A stretch of 64,000 bases of DNA, taken from NCBI GenBank assembly GCA_030435675.1, contig CM059621.1:8060001-8124000 (forward strand). The letters are read 5' to 3'. This DNA is from Steinernema hermaphroditum. Lineage: Eukaryota; Nematoda; Chromadorea; Rhabditida; Steinernematidae. How positions within the stretch are numbered: position 1 is the first letter of the stretch; each line of letters begins with the position of its first letter. Below, piece by piece: positions 11,791-24,166 of the stretch. Position numbers and translations under genes: made by a program. The notes under the pieces are model-generated. The model was not told the origin of the DNA. It was given only the letters and a program-made list of their open reading frames with translations, and made no database searches.

Positions 11791-13419
11791 ATGTTGTCCG
11801 GTCTTCTGGACTTCATCTACTCGATCCGAGGTGATCTAACGTACGCCTCTCTTCTGATCGTCTCGGCCGCCTTCTGCTTAGCCGTGCACCGCTTCCACCT
11901 CTACGCGGAGCGCCGCTTCTTGGACGGCTTCGTCGGCCTCGCCATCTGCGTGCTCTTCCTCGGGAGACTTACGCTCTACTCCTTCGTCGTTGTCGCCGCC
12001 CATCTTCTTCTCTATCGCCATGTCAGGTGTCCCAGGTGAGTCCCCCTTAACAGTTTCTAGAGTAATCTCTTCATTTAGGCTCCTCTCCAATCTATCTTTC
12101 TTTGGGACGTTCGGCTACTTGCTTCTTCTCCGTAGCATTCACTTCATCTCACCCCTTCCGAAACTGGAATTCGTGGCGAACGCAGTCCAGCTTCTGATGA
12201 CTTTGCGCACTATTGGACTGAGCTACGAAGTCGCCGATGCCCGCGTCGCTAAGGCGAAGAAGGACGAGGAGCCGAAACTCGATCGGTTCGGGAAACCCAT
12301 TCGGTACATCGAAGAACCCGACACGCTAGCGACCTTCAACTATCTCTACGGATTTGCGGGACTTTTCACTGGACCCTACTACACGTACCAGATGTATTCT
12401 GACTCTATCAACTACAAGTGCGTTTCTCTCTTTCTGGCGATTATGATTCTCTGTTTCAGGTACGTGGAAAGAGTTCCAGTGAAAGCTCTGATAGTCGAAC
12501 GACTCTCACGACTCAGATGGTCGTTGCCCGCTCTTTTGTTCTTCTACTGGCTCGATCCTGTCGGGGTAAGTAGAGATCGTTCCATACTCAACAGTAACTT
12601 CGATTGCAGCTCTGTCGGGCCGAGAACGTCAACGAGCACCACATTCTTGTCCGCTTTGTACTAGCTGCCGCTGCCTTCGCTTATCTCCGCATGCGTATCT
12701 ACACGGCGTGGGCCATCTCGGAGTCCGTGTGCATCGGCTGCGGAATCGGCGTTTATCCCATTGAGTCAGAGCCAGAATCCTGTCATGGACCCCGCAACGT
12801 GGATGCCCTCACCTTGCCCGACTGGGAAGGATTCAACGCCGAGGCCATCAACAACCTCGACATCGCGAAGGTTGAATGGAGTGATGGATTCCGCTCCGGG
12901 ATGCGCGCATGGAACCGCTCCGTCCAGTTCTGGCTCGCGAGTTTCGTGTACAGGCGATCGCCAAAAGCTATCAGGTACTTATCTTTGCGTACTTCCTCCC
13001 CTGGATCCAGGTTTTCAGAATGCCCTACACGATGTTCATTAGCGCTTTCTGGCATGGCATCCACCCCGGGTACTTCCTCTCCTTCCTCACGATCCCGCTC
13101 TGCACGGCTGCCGAGGATATCATGTTCCGTCGGTTCCCTGAAGACCCGGAAACCAAGGCGCGAAACCCGATATTCCAACAAATGTAAAAAAGGCGTCTTT
13201 TCATGTGCCACAACTCATCTGTGCATCTTTAGATGGGTATTCATTCGCTGTCGCGGCTTCGAAATGCTCGCTACGGGCTTCCTTCTACTCACTTGGGAAG
13301 ACACCACTCGCCTCTGGAGCGGCTTCCACTGGTGGCTTCAGATCTTCACAATCGCCATAATTGCCTTCGACCTTCTCTTGCCAAGGAAATCTGCCAAAGG
13401 GACCAAGAAGGACGAATGA
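11791..13419 (+). CDS. mboa-7: MBOAT7-type lysophosphatidylinositol acyltransferase
   Basis: Polytopic membrane enzyme that adds polyunsaturated acyl chains (mainly arachidonate or EPA in this family) to the sn-2 position of lysophosphatidylinositol. Six exons (11791-12035, 12079-12417, 12460-12565, 12610-12974, 13019-13183, 13233-13419) total 1407 nt, 468 residues; human MBOAT7 has 472. Family marks: FVANAVQLLMTLR, TGPYYTYQMY, RMRIYTAWAISE, the conserved Asn region MRAWNRSVQFWLA, and the catalytic His region ISAFWHGIHPGYFLSFLTIPL. Many hydrophobic segments are seen. The C terminus is basic (PRKSAKGTKKDE). The predicted start has no trans-splice acceptor directly upstream, and a longer ORF reads through upstream, so the 5' end is the least certain part. 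Confidence 0.93.
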
Positions 13420-13707
13420 TGAATCTCATTCTAATTTATTGTTTCTTTATTAGTACGTTCAATAGAGGTACAGAAGATCTTCTTTGATCTGGTGGAAGAA
13501 GCGCGTCGAAAGCAGAATCCCTGCGATCTGGAAAGACGCCACTGGTCAGGGACTCACTACTGTTAGGCTAACACACCTGGGAAAGGGCGAGGACCGCCAG
13601 AAGACCGATCGTGGAGGAGAGATGCACGTCGATGTCGATGTGGAGATAAGAGAAACAACCCTGGAAGAGAATTTATTCGCCGAAAGCACAGAATCGAGCG
13701 GCGATCG

Positions 13708-16700
13708 TCAAAACGGCTCGTCGGCCGATATAGCGTTACAGAGACAGAAAGCGACCGTGATGCCGAAAACCTGCAAGACGAGTACGGTACCCGGGGCTCG
13801 AAGGTTACGGTACCTGTATGAGTGAAATGAATATCACCGTCCACGTGACCACTTTGAAATGGGACGAAAGCTCTTGGACGGACTCGCGGATTCTGGCGTA
13901 GCAGCCCTGAACAACCACGAACACGAGGGGCATGCAGGGGACCCAGCACTACGGTAACTTACGTCTCCGTGGCGGGCGATGGTGGGACAGAATTCCATGA
14001 GGGTTCCGTCGCGCTGGAGAGGACAGCACGCGGGCGGGAAGTGATGCTTCTTGCGGTTCAGAAGGTACCATCCACTGTCGTGGAATTCGCCAATTAGGGA
14101 GTCCACCCCGCAGCATGATTTCTAGAAGTAGTACGGTAGATGGTTGTGCTCTTTGTAAATTTGATACCTCAATCATAATCTTATCCCACGCGGCCTTCAC
14201 GAGGGCCGTGTTGTCGTCGTGGTAGTTCCTCGTCTCCGTTCCGTTGTACATCCTTAAAGAGGCTCGCAGAATCTGCCGGAAGTCCTGATTGAACTGAAAA
14301 GGACGCTGAATCGCTCTTTCAGCTACCGTATCCCACCATATGGCTGTGCATCGCGGCGTATATTGCGGCCGCGATCTCAGTGGCCAGAATCATCATCAGA
14401 CAGGTCGCATACTGTATTACGGTAATCTACACGACGCTTTTTTGTGACTTACACAACAGAGAAGCGGTCTCCATTCTTTGGCCGCTCCGCAGCACCCCAT
14501 GAAGGCTACGAAGATGACGATGACGCCGCCGAAGAGCAAAAGGTAGCCGATCTGGCGGACGGCCGTCGGCTTGTTCGCCTGAATTCGACATGATCAGTAG
14601 TTCTCTAAAATGCTCCAAGGTGTGGATCACTTCAGGTGGATCACTTCAAGAACTGTAAATAATCAAGTGTTTCGTTGTTTATGGGGAGAAACACTCGAAG
14701 CCAAAGCAGTTTAGGTGTCTTCTGAGAGTCACCTTTCGGCAATCACCTTCTGTTGCTGTAAGTATTCTTGTTATAAAACGTCATGTGAAATATTGCTATG
14801 AGACCGAGATACGTATCCATTGTGTTCTCAAAAGGAAAACATGAACTATGTGTTCCATTGTTATGTCTGCACTCAGCAATCCGGAAGCGTCAGGAGACGA
14901 ACAAGAAGCGCTTCCGGGCGCATCGAAGTCGATCGTTTTTTGCATTTCTTTCGAGTGTTTCGGCCCGTAATTCGTATCACCCTTCGCCAGGGCCGTCATC
15001 CATCATTTCTTCACACACGTTCGGACGGAGCGAAAGTGAAGCGGGGCGCTTGACTCTCTCGGAACAAAAACGTTTTAAATATACGTTCACATCACTGATC
15101 TCAGTAGATTGAGGTCGTCGTGCCAAAGAGCGACGTGATCAATCACTCCAACACTCCGACTGTACTTAGAGGGAGGGAGGTTATCGAGGTTATCGTGGGT
15201 GAGGTTATCGTCGTCATTTTGATGTATTTGTGGGTGAGAAAGGCCGGGCAACAATGTTATATAATCGTTTGTAAAATTAAGAAGGGTGTATTGATCAGTG
15301 ATCGATACAGTTCTGAGATTTGCATCTAAATTCGACAATGCTATGAAATATGTACGGCTGGATGGTTCAGCAAAATACTCTAAACAAAACGACGAACTGG
15401 CTCTTTGGAAACTCATGTTTGAAAACGCTCAATTGCAAAACGCAAAGGAGAAGTGAAACCGACTGGTCTCATCAGTCTGAATTTCTGAATGTCTAAATTC
15501 TAGACTTCTGTCTATAGTTCCCTTTGGACACCCAGGGAAGGAAAACCGGGTGCACAGGGCTATAGACATTTCTGTCTCGTTTTGCAAACTCCGACCGATC
15601 TGAGGGGGCAGCCCGTGAGTGACCGGTGAACGGTGCATAAAAATCTGTCGTATTGACCCATACCGTACACTGTCACCATCCAATTCCTTTGTTTCCTTGC
15701 ATGACCACCACTCACTGCAGCTGGCAAAATAGCCAAAATAACCGAATCCGAAACTATTGTTGTCGTTGTCGATCACGTGTCGTCACCAAGTGGCTACCAT
15801 CTTGCCCCCCTCCCAAAACTTTGTGTCGGAGAAAGGACCCACCAGATCGCGTAATCCGTCATCTTTCTCGTATCCCTTCACCTTCGACGTTGCGAACGCC
15901 AAATTGTCAACAGCGTATTTGTCGAGCACCAGCCAGATGCCGATGCCGACGCAGACACAACCACAGATCTGTAATAAATTGCAATCAGAAGACGGAAGCT
16001 CTTAGCGAAAATAATCGAAATTCTAGGAATATCCCCGTCACTGTTTGTTTTTGTTTCTGTTTTAAAATATGAAAATGGAGCTTTTAACAACTTCTGACTC
16101 TCACCACTTCCCCCTTTTCGACTCCCCTTAGAAGCCCCGAGGGGCTTCTTTTCAATTCCGCATGTTCATCCGGGCACGCATAGACGAAATTTCGATCTGC
16201 GGGTCTCAGAGATGACATCTCCAAGTCCTAACCGAGGAGAACCCTCGTGGATCGGACGAGGGGACACCTGTTCCCGCCGTCGCAAAAACAACTATCAGCG
16301 ACGGCAACACGCTCTGCATTGTTGTCTCAAACTCTGAAACGTGAAGGGAAAGATGTCGTGGATTTGCAAAAAAAACGGAACTTTTTTTTGAAACGAAAAC
16401 AGGGCTAGGATAAGATGAAAACGCCTTGAATTTTGACCATTTGCTTGAAAGCAGATGTAGTTGAGTTAAATATTCCACATAAGGGGTACCGTATTCAAAG
16501 AATTGAAGCTTGGACTTTTGAGAATATGTCAAATTGAATATGCTGACGTTTTCGGTCGGTTTCACTTCAGAATCCAGCCGGATGAAAGTGCAAAAAATCT
16601 TCCGCTCAATCACTTCCGAAGAGAATGTTTAATCCTCTTTCTTGTGACAAAAGACCCGCAAACAGAGGGATTGGCTTCTCGGGGGGCCGTATTCCGTGGA

Positions 16701-16790
16701 ATCCATGTCTCGCTACGAACTCACCAAGAAGACGAGATTGAATATGAAAAGGCAGAATTTTAGCGCGCGGGCGCCACAACTCAGCCCCAT
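13708..16790 (-). CDS. Tetraspanin
   Basis: Four-TM scaffold protein of plasma membrane microdomains. Eight exons (16790-16725, 15968-15843, 14578-14453, 14411-14337, 14293-14168, 14121-13963, 13906-13814, 13770-13708) total 834 nt, 277 residues. TM1 is split by a 756-bp intron between FCLFIFNLVFL and ICGCVCVGIGIWL. TM2 runs into the conserved GCCGAAKEWRPLLCC. The large loop has the hallmark CCG (KSCCGVDS) and a second cysteine pair PPACCP, plus N-linked site NGTE. TM4 ends VFGITVAFCLC followed by a short tail. Two introns (756 bp and 1264 bp) are far longer than the ~45 bp usual here. The 66-bp first exon is too short to stand out alone; I placed it from the MGLSCGARALKF start and the matching splice phase. 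Confidence 0.85.
16130..16149. other. Perfect 9-bp hairpin in tetraspanin intron 1
   Basis: AGAAGCCCC-GA-GGGGCTTCT followed by TTTTC on the plus strand. It resembles a bacterial terminator but lies within a 756-bp intron of a eukaryotic gene; function unknown. Confidence 0.4.
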
Positions 16791-17369
16791 AGTGGTTCCT
16801 CTGACGACACTTCGGCTCTTTGAGTCAGCGGACGAAAAACACGACTCACACGCTCACACATCAGCCAAACAGCGGCAAACAATTGCGCCGTCGACAGCTC
16901 TTCTCCGGCGCCGAAAGATTTTTGGACGCTGGGGAGGGGCCTCGGAGGGGGTGGCAGGCCGTCGCTCGCCAAGTCGTTCGTCTCAATTACAAATGCATCC
17001 TAATGAGATCATAACCGCATGCGATCGCAGAATAGGCCGAATCGACGCTGATCGGCAGAGCCGAATCCCAAATCCCGATTTCCGATCCACCCCACGCGTA
17101 ATTGAATTCTCATCAGGGCGCCGACAATTCGGTTAGTTAAAGCGAAACGCGCTGGACGAATTATTGCCAGCAACTAAGCATTGATTACCCGCTCATTGGG
17201 TCGGATTAGGCCACAAGTTAGGGGCATGGGATGGACCAACTCAGCGCCGTGATTGTAACACTAAGGGAGCAAGCATCCTTTTCACTGTAAATTCCAAGCA
17301 AACGCCGATTATAATCACCATTGAAACAAAAAGGAGAATCAAACTTGCATTGCAGAAGAACCTTTATTC
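16791..17369. other. Intergenic, tetraspanin promoter and pyc copy 1 3' end
   Basis: About 580 bp between the 3' end of pyruvate carboxylase copy 1 and the tetraspanin start, both on minus. The part next to the tetraspanin is GC-rich. No coding signal seen. Confidence 0.4.
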
Positions 17370-20300
17370 TTAATCGAAGAACTGCTCAATTTCTACAACC
17401 AGATCGCCAGAGTCCATCTTATCCTTAGCAACTGCGAGAACCTTCTTAACGACTCCGTCACAGGGGGCGGCCACTGGCATCTCCATCTTCATCGCGTGAA
17501 GTACGAAGATCGTCTGGTTCGCCTTCACTTTATCGCCAGGCTTCACTTTCATCTCAAGGATCTCTCCGCTCATCGGAGCTCCGACCGATCCTTTGTCGCT
17601 CGGATCCGCACGAGGACGCAGGACGATGTCCTATAAAGAGATAAGTGTTCAGAAGTCTTGCAGAGGATCCACTACCTTCGAGGCTTCCTTATCCTGGATG
17701 AGGATGTTGCGGCTCTGTCCGTTGAGTTCGAAGACGACCTTTCGTGCGCCCTTCTCGTTGACGCGGTCCACCTTCGACAGATACTTCACGACAAGGGTCT
17801 TTCCCTTCTCGATCTCCACATCGATCATTTCGGTGGGCTTGAGACCAACCAGGAAGGGGCGCGTCGGCAACTTATCCACAGGGCCGTAGCGTTCACGGAA
17901 GTCAACGAAAGAGTCGAAGACGGGAGGGAACATCGCTGAAGACATTGCGTCCTCCTCCGTCATTTTCTGGTTATGCTTCATCTCGAGGTCCTTGCGCATC
18001 TTTTCAAGGTCCAAGGGTTTCATCCCTTCACCAGGACGTCCCTCATACACTGGCTTTTTTCCGCGAAGAACATCTTTGCGGAACTGTTCGGGAAATCCAT
18101 AGGGAGGTTGGCCGAGTTTACCCTAAACATCACATTCAAAAACAGAAAGCGAAGGAAGCGATTACATCGAAAAAGTCGACGACAGACTTCGGGAAGGAGA
18201 GTTCCGAGGCCTTCTCCTGCATGCTCTTCAGATCGAGCTTTTGCTGCACCATAAACTGCGCCAAATCTCCGACCACCTTGCTCGACGGTGTCACTTTGCT
18301 AATGTCTCCGAGAGCAAGATTCGCGTCCTTGTAGCGTTCTTTAACTTCGTCGAACTGCGAGCCGAGTCCCAGGGCGTATGACTGGAACTGGAGGTTTGTG
18401 TACTGGCCTCCTGGAATCTGGTGCTTGTGGACGTCGGCATTACCGCTTCTCATTGTAGTTGTACATTCAAAAGGCGCGTAGAGCTGTCGGGTCATCTCCC
18501 AGTAGGTACTGTACTTTGAGATAGCATCCAGGTCAAGACCCGTGTCAAATTTCGATCCAGCGACAGCACAGGCGATTGCTCCCATTGATGGCTGACTTGT
18601 CATGCCACTCATCGAGTCGACAGCAGCGTCCACAGCGTCAGCGCCGGCCTTCGCAGCCTCCAGCATAGTTGCCACTCCAGTACCGGCAGTGTCGTGAGTG
18701 TGCACGTGAATCGGCAGATCGGGGTACTTCTGGCGAATCGCACCGATGAGAATCCTTGCAGCTTCGGGCTTCAGCACTCCAGCCATATCCTAAATTCTCA
18801 TGATACATAACACTGAGCAAAATGGGAAGGGCAAAACCTTGATGCAAAGGATATGGATTCCGGCTTTCACGAGATCGTCGGTGAGCTTCATATAGTAATC
18901 AAGGTTGTACCGCTGACTCTTCGAGTCAGAAACGTCTCCAGTGTAGGAGAGCGCCGCTTCAATAACTCCTCCAGCATTTCCAACGGCGTCGATTCCAACG
19001 ATCATGTTGGGAACATAGTTGAGGGAATCGAACACGCGGAACACATCCATTCCGTTTTTCACTGACAACTCACAGAACCTAAAAAATAAAGAATATAAAA
19101 GCGACACATAAAATGAGTTACTTCTGAATGACATTGTCCGGGTAGTTTTCATATCCTACGGCATTTGCACCTCGAAGGAGCATTTGGAAGGGAATGTTAG
19201 GGATCTCCTTGCGCAGGGTGCGGAGACGCTCCCAGGGACACTCGTGGAGAAAGCGCATTGCGACGTCGAACGTGGCACCTCCCCAGTTCTCAACGGAGAA
19301 GAGAGTCGGGAAGGAGTGCGCAACAAAGGGAGCCACCTTCTTGAGATCGTAGGTGCGGACACGAGTCGCCAGAAGTGACTGATGGGCATCCCGGAAGGTG
19401 GTGTCGGTGATCAGAAGTCCCTTGTGGTTGCGAACGGCCTTCGCGAAGGCTTCAGGGCCTTCTTTGCGGAGAATATCGCGGAATCCTTCCTTCACTGGTC
19501 CTTTGCCGTAATCTGGGCACTCAGGCTTGACGTCAGTCGGTTCAAGTTTCATCGGAAGCGGTGTTAGGGGACCGTTGACATTCACTTCGCCGAGGTAATG
19601 GAGAATCTTCTGGCCACGGTTTTTGCTGTGCTTGAACTTGAAAAGGTTGGGGTTCTCATCAATGAAGTAGGTATCGACAGCTCCCTCGCGAAACATTTTA
19701 TGCTTGACAACGTTTCGCAGGAACGGTATATTCGTCTGAAAGGCACAATGAGGATCTAGAGGTGTTCACTCTAAGAACCTTGACTCCTCTGATGCGGGTT
19801 TCATCAAGGGCGCGGCGCATCTTGTCTGTTGCCTCTTGGTGGGTCTTAGCGGTCGCGATAAGCTTCACAAGCAGTGAATCATAGAACGGCTGCACGATGG
19901 CATTGTTGTAAGCATTTCCATCTGATCGGATTCCCATGCCGCCACCGAGTCGGAACACTTCGATCTTTCCATGGTCCGGTTGGAAGCTCTTTCTCGGGTC
20001 TTCGGTGGTGATTCGACACTGGATGGATGATCCGTTAAGACCGATGCTGTCTTGAGTGAGCCCAAGATCAGCGAGACTTCGACCTTCAGCAATCTTGATC
20101 TGCGACTGTACGATGTCCACTCTAAAATTGAGCTAATAATAAATAGACACTGAGGAAGTGCCAACTTGGTGATTTCCTCAGTGACAGTGTGTTCAACTTG
20201 GAGACGCGCGTTCACCTCGATGAAGTAATGACGGCCTTCCTGATCGAGAAGGAACTCGACCGTTCCGGCGTTCTGGTAGCCGACGTGGCGTGCGATCTGC

Positions 20301-21311
20301 AGGGCGTCGCTGAGCATTCGGTCACGGACCTCCGGAGCGAGCTGTGGCGCTGGGGCGATCTCGACGACCTTCTGGTGTCGGCGCTGCACAGAGCAGTCGC
20401 GCTCGAAGAGGTGAATGACGTTGCCGTGATGGTCACCTACAAGGAACCTTATCAGCGCAGAGGCTTTCGGTACTCACCCAGGAGTTGAACTTCGATGTGA
20501 CGTGGTCGGACGACGAACTTCTCGATGAACATCGAACCGTCACCAAAGGCGGTGAGAGCCTCGCGAGAAGCGCTCTTGAAGGCCTCCTCGACCTCTTCGA
20601 GTCGGTCGATACGGCGCATTCCACGGCCTCCACCGCCGTATGCTGCTTTCAGAATGATCGGACCTCCGTGAGTCTTGAAGAACTCGACGGCTTCAGCAGG
20701 CGTCGTAATAGGATGGTCGGTGCCAGGCACCACGGGGATACCGGCCTCGATGGCGGCCCTCCTGGCTGCGACCTTGTCGCCCATGCGCGCCATCACGTCC
20801 GGCGACGGGCCGATGAAGACGATACCCGCGTTCACGCAGGCCCTTGCGAAGTCGCTCCGTTCCGACAGGAATCCATAGCCCGGGTGGATGGCATCAACGT
20901 TGTTCTGCAGGGCGATATCGATGATGTTGTCGTAGTTCAAGTAGGCGGCCACCGGTTCAAGGCCCTTTCCAACCAGATACGATTCATCGGCCTTGTTACA
21001 TAAAACAATTCACAATTACTTGGTCCTTGGAGATGGAAAAAATTTAGTTTACCTTACGGATATGCGCCGACGTGCTATCCTCAGCGGCGTAGATGGCGAC
21101 CGAGCGTTTTCCAAGTTCGTTCAGACTTCGGAAGACTCGAGTGGCGATTTCTCCACGGTTTGCGACCATCACCTGCAATCAGCAAGTGCATTTCCGGAAA
21201 CCGATCTAGAATCACCTTGTGGAATTTCTTCGGAGCGATCTTAGAGTAGTGACGGAAGAGGGTAGGTGCGGCACGGGTCCCATGACGGCCCAATCTGAGT
21301 GACGAGAGCAT
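17370..21311 (-). CDS. pyc-1: Pyruvate carboxylase, copy 1 (canonical)
   Basis: Mitochondrial biotin enzyme that carboxylates pyruvate to oxaloacetate. The N terminus [19 protein letters not shown] is Arg/Ser-rich without acidic residues, a mitochondrial presequence. Domains in order: biotin carboxylase ([26 protein letters not shown], the glycine loop [26 protein letters not shown]); carboxyltransferase ([34 protein letters not shown] with the pyruvate-binding Arg, CIKDMAG with the carbamylated-Lys position, [11 protein letters not shown] metal ligands, [18 protein letters not shown]); and a biotinyl domain with HAMKMEM near the C terminus. At least nine introns of ~40-60 bp interrupt it, including three inside the carboxyltransferase part (near 19100, 18815 and 18150). 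The stretch at about 20200-20905 is almost identical to copy 2. Confidence 0.95.
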
Positions 21312-23214
21312 TGAGTTAACCGGCCGAACGAGAGAAGGGACTGCGGTCAACAGCGCTCCAGCCGGTCCGCGGCGCTTAAAAAGGGAAATCCATGGAGCTG
21401 TCTAGACAGACTTGGAGTTGAATCTGTGCAAACGCTCTGCTTACGTGCAGAAGGTCAGACATTTGGAAGTAATTCCATCCGAGGAAAGGTCGGTCGAACT
21501 CCAAACATTGCTGGATAAGAAGGGCTACGGTAATAGTCGGTGCGAGACGTATTTCCCATTTTTTGTCATCTTCTTGTTGCTCATTTTGAGTTTTCACGAA
21601 AGGGTCTATTTACATTTCCCGTATTTAAGCGTTCCGGAAGTATTTAGCTTGCGTGCATTTTTTGAACACCACTGTCATTATAAATGTAGAAAATTTCGGT
21701 GCACGAGTAATGATCCGAATTTTGCGAAAACATGGAATAACGCAAGATGCGTCTCTCAAAACGTGCTTTAGATGTGCGCTGTAAGGCTCCTAAGTGAAGA
21801 AATTCCTTGCGACCTTGGCGAGCCGCAGCTTTTTTGGATCCACGCAGGATTCGCAGTGTGACTGAAGATCAGTTCGTTTAATCTACTTTCTGCAACCCGC
21901 ATCTCGGTGTGATAATTCCGAAAAATTGTGCATTCGGGAATTTAGGTGTGCATTTCCATCTCTTTGGAGATGTTTCTAGAGCAATTCAAGACGCAGACCT
22001 TGGTCTCATTATTTACAAAAGACGTTTGTTATTGTAAAGGGGCGTCTTTCTCGAGTCTTTTTTGCTCTTTTTCACTTTCGATGTTTGTCCAACTCCTTGT
22101 CTTCCAACCTGAATCTACCGTCATCGTATGTCATCGACGGCACATACCAAATGCTGCAAAAGGCATACTGGAAGCCAAACTAGTTTTCGAGCATTACACA
22201 GTAAGAAATCAAAGCACAACATGACTTCTAGCAGGTTGCAGACGACTGTTTTGCGTTTCTCAGTTACCTCTTTTCGAAATGATGATATTTATAATTATAA
22301 ATGTCTGCGATACTAATGACCTTGAGACTCTCGTGGAGATTGATTCAAGGTCAAGTTTTTAGGAAACGTCGAGTAAAGCTAGGAAAACCGATTAACTAGG
22401 AAAGTCTGTGTATAGCGAGAGTAAGTTCCTTCACAATCATCCGAAAAACGTGGAACTGCTGCTGATCTTTACGGGAAGCACCATATCCGAAAAGCAAAAA
22501 AAATAACAGTTTTTGTCTCGTTTCGAGGTTTTTTTTTGCCTGTAAAACGAATTCTGGTTTCAGTAAGGTCGTAAGAGTGTGTAGTAGTGTTCGATCGTGA
22601 AATGTGTCACGGAGTAGTTGCGATCGAAGTCGATGGAGATAAAGAAGTTGCGCGCTGTTGCGGAACTGGTAGCCGATAAGTTTCAAGCCATCTAGCACAC
22701 CAGTCCTGTAGAAGATTCCAAGAGTGGATTTATATAGGCAAAAGGAACGTTTTCGAAAAGAAAGACGAAGATACCGTAACGCTGCACGTGGAAGTATCGA
22801 GATGTTTTTTGCCATCGACCAAAGATGGATGGCTGACCGGCGTCCGGTTCCCTTCTCTCTTTACATTGAGAATTGCACTTAAACTGTTGTAATGCTGCTT
22901 CTGTAAACAACCTTCCCGCTTAGTGCAAAGAATACTTTGGAAACTGCAGTGTACCACAGCGTTTGGATATCTTTCGGTTGAGCTGAACGACTGACATTGC
23001 TGTTTTGCAACAAATATTTTTCAGTTAGAAAAAAGGAAGAGCAGACGACCTTCTGCATTTCTCGTTTTTTGTTCTCATTTCATTACGTCGCAGACGTTAT
23101 GAGTTTTCGTGCTCTAGCTTTTCGTACTCTGAGATGAAAAACACACACCCAACTACGATACAAAGAATCGCCGGGTAGCAGCATAGTCGCCACTAGAAGT
23201 GAACCGTCGCAAGA

Positions 23215-23340
23215 ATGAACTCATGTTTCACCTCAAAACCTGAAGTTTCTGAAGATCTGTCTTCGTCTGAAACATTTAGCTACAGTGATGTTGGTGAGGG
23301 TGAGACAAGCGAGGATACATTCTTTCTGTACGGGGCCTAA
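23215..23340 (+). CDS. Possible 41-residue small ORF
   Basis: ATG-to-TAA open frame of 41 codons rich in Ser, Glu and Asp (for example SEDLSSSETFSYSDVGEGE). It has no signal peptide, and a chance ORF of this length is quite possible. I do not recognise it. Confidence 0.15.
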   Translation: MNSCFTSKPEVSEDLSSSETFSYSDVGEGETSEDTFFLYGA

Positions 23341-24124
23341 CATCTGCACACGCGTACACCTAAAGGCTTTTAGCGAGTCGAGGATAGGTCTCGGTCTTAG
23401 CGGACTTTCAAGACCACTGGTTGTTTCATATAATCCCCGACGTGACTCAAAAGCCCACTTTTAACATCTCACGAGAACCAGTAGAAGTTCTTACGGCAGC
23501 ATACAGTATCCAGTTGAAAAAAAATACGTCAAAACACTTGTGACCATCTTACGATGGTTCGACTTCCACAAACAGAGATCGGTAGCACTTTGTTTACAAC
23601 GGACTTGGCGAGACGATGTGTTTGTACGCCGCATTCTTCAGAAGCCGTCTGAAGGTTCGATGCTGGAGATTCTGTTCCTCGGAGGCGGGCCCTTCCATTT
23701 TGAAACCCGTTTCGGTTCCCCTACCCTGGGTTCGCATATAAAAGGGACACAGTTTCATTTTCTCATTTGTACTTCTTGATCCGCAACGCCCTATTTCGCA
23801 ACATTTTTTCCCGAACGCTCTTTTGTGAGATCTCAAAAGGCGCTTACCGGCGGTTAGGGCAGTTGTAGCCAACTCAAAAGTTGTAACGAAATCCCCTCCC
23901 TAGCTGCACCCTACCTCGAATCCAACTATTCTAGAAGAATCCTAGATGAAGTTCTAGTGCCCACCCTGAACCTGAACCTTAGGTGCACGCCAACCAAGAG
24001 ATCGCTGCATCCCGAACCTTTGCTTCCAACTTCGGCTGTTTTACAAAACCAGATCACCCCGCGGCGTCTCTCAAAAACAGCACACCCTTTGAAAACCGGT
24101 AAAGCTACTTTGTTTTGACCGTCG

Positions 24125-24135
24125 CGCTATAAAGG
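24125..24135 (+). promoter_or_regulatory. TATA-like box of pyruvate carboxylase copy 2
   Basis: CTATAAAGG about 40 bp before the ATG at 24167. CTTTGCAG (about 24150-24157) lies between and could be a trans-splice acceptor instead of, or as well as, a nearby transcription start. Confidence 0.35.
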
Positions 24136-24166
24136 TGCCGGACATCCCGTCTTTGCAGAAGTTGCC

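Larger units (their letters stand above)
21312..24166. promoter_or_regulatory. 2.86-kb divergent region between the two pyruvate carboxylase genes
   Basis: Holds the promoters of both copies. Mostly AT-rich with no good exon. Two TATA-like boxes point to the right: CATATAAAAGGG near 23735 and CTATAAAG near 24127, the latter about 40 bp upstream of the copy 2 ATG. A 41-codon ORF (23215-23340) is listed separately. Confidence 0.45.

Noticed and set aside
13484..13825. 113-codon plus-strand ORF after mboa-7
   Set aside because: Antisense to the last two tetraspanin exons, which join in phase and encode TM4.
16130..16149. Rho-independent terminator and bacterial insertion
   Set aside because: The hairpin plus T tract is alone inside a nematode-type intron; no bacterial gene or composition change surrounds it.
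22396..22957. Overlapping minus-strand ORFs between the pyruvate carboxylase genes
   Set aside because: Several frames are open at once, no splice-consistent exon chain and no recognisable motif.
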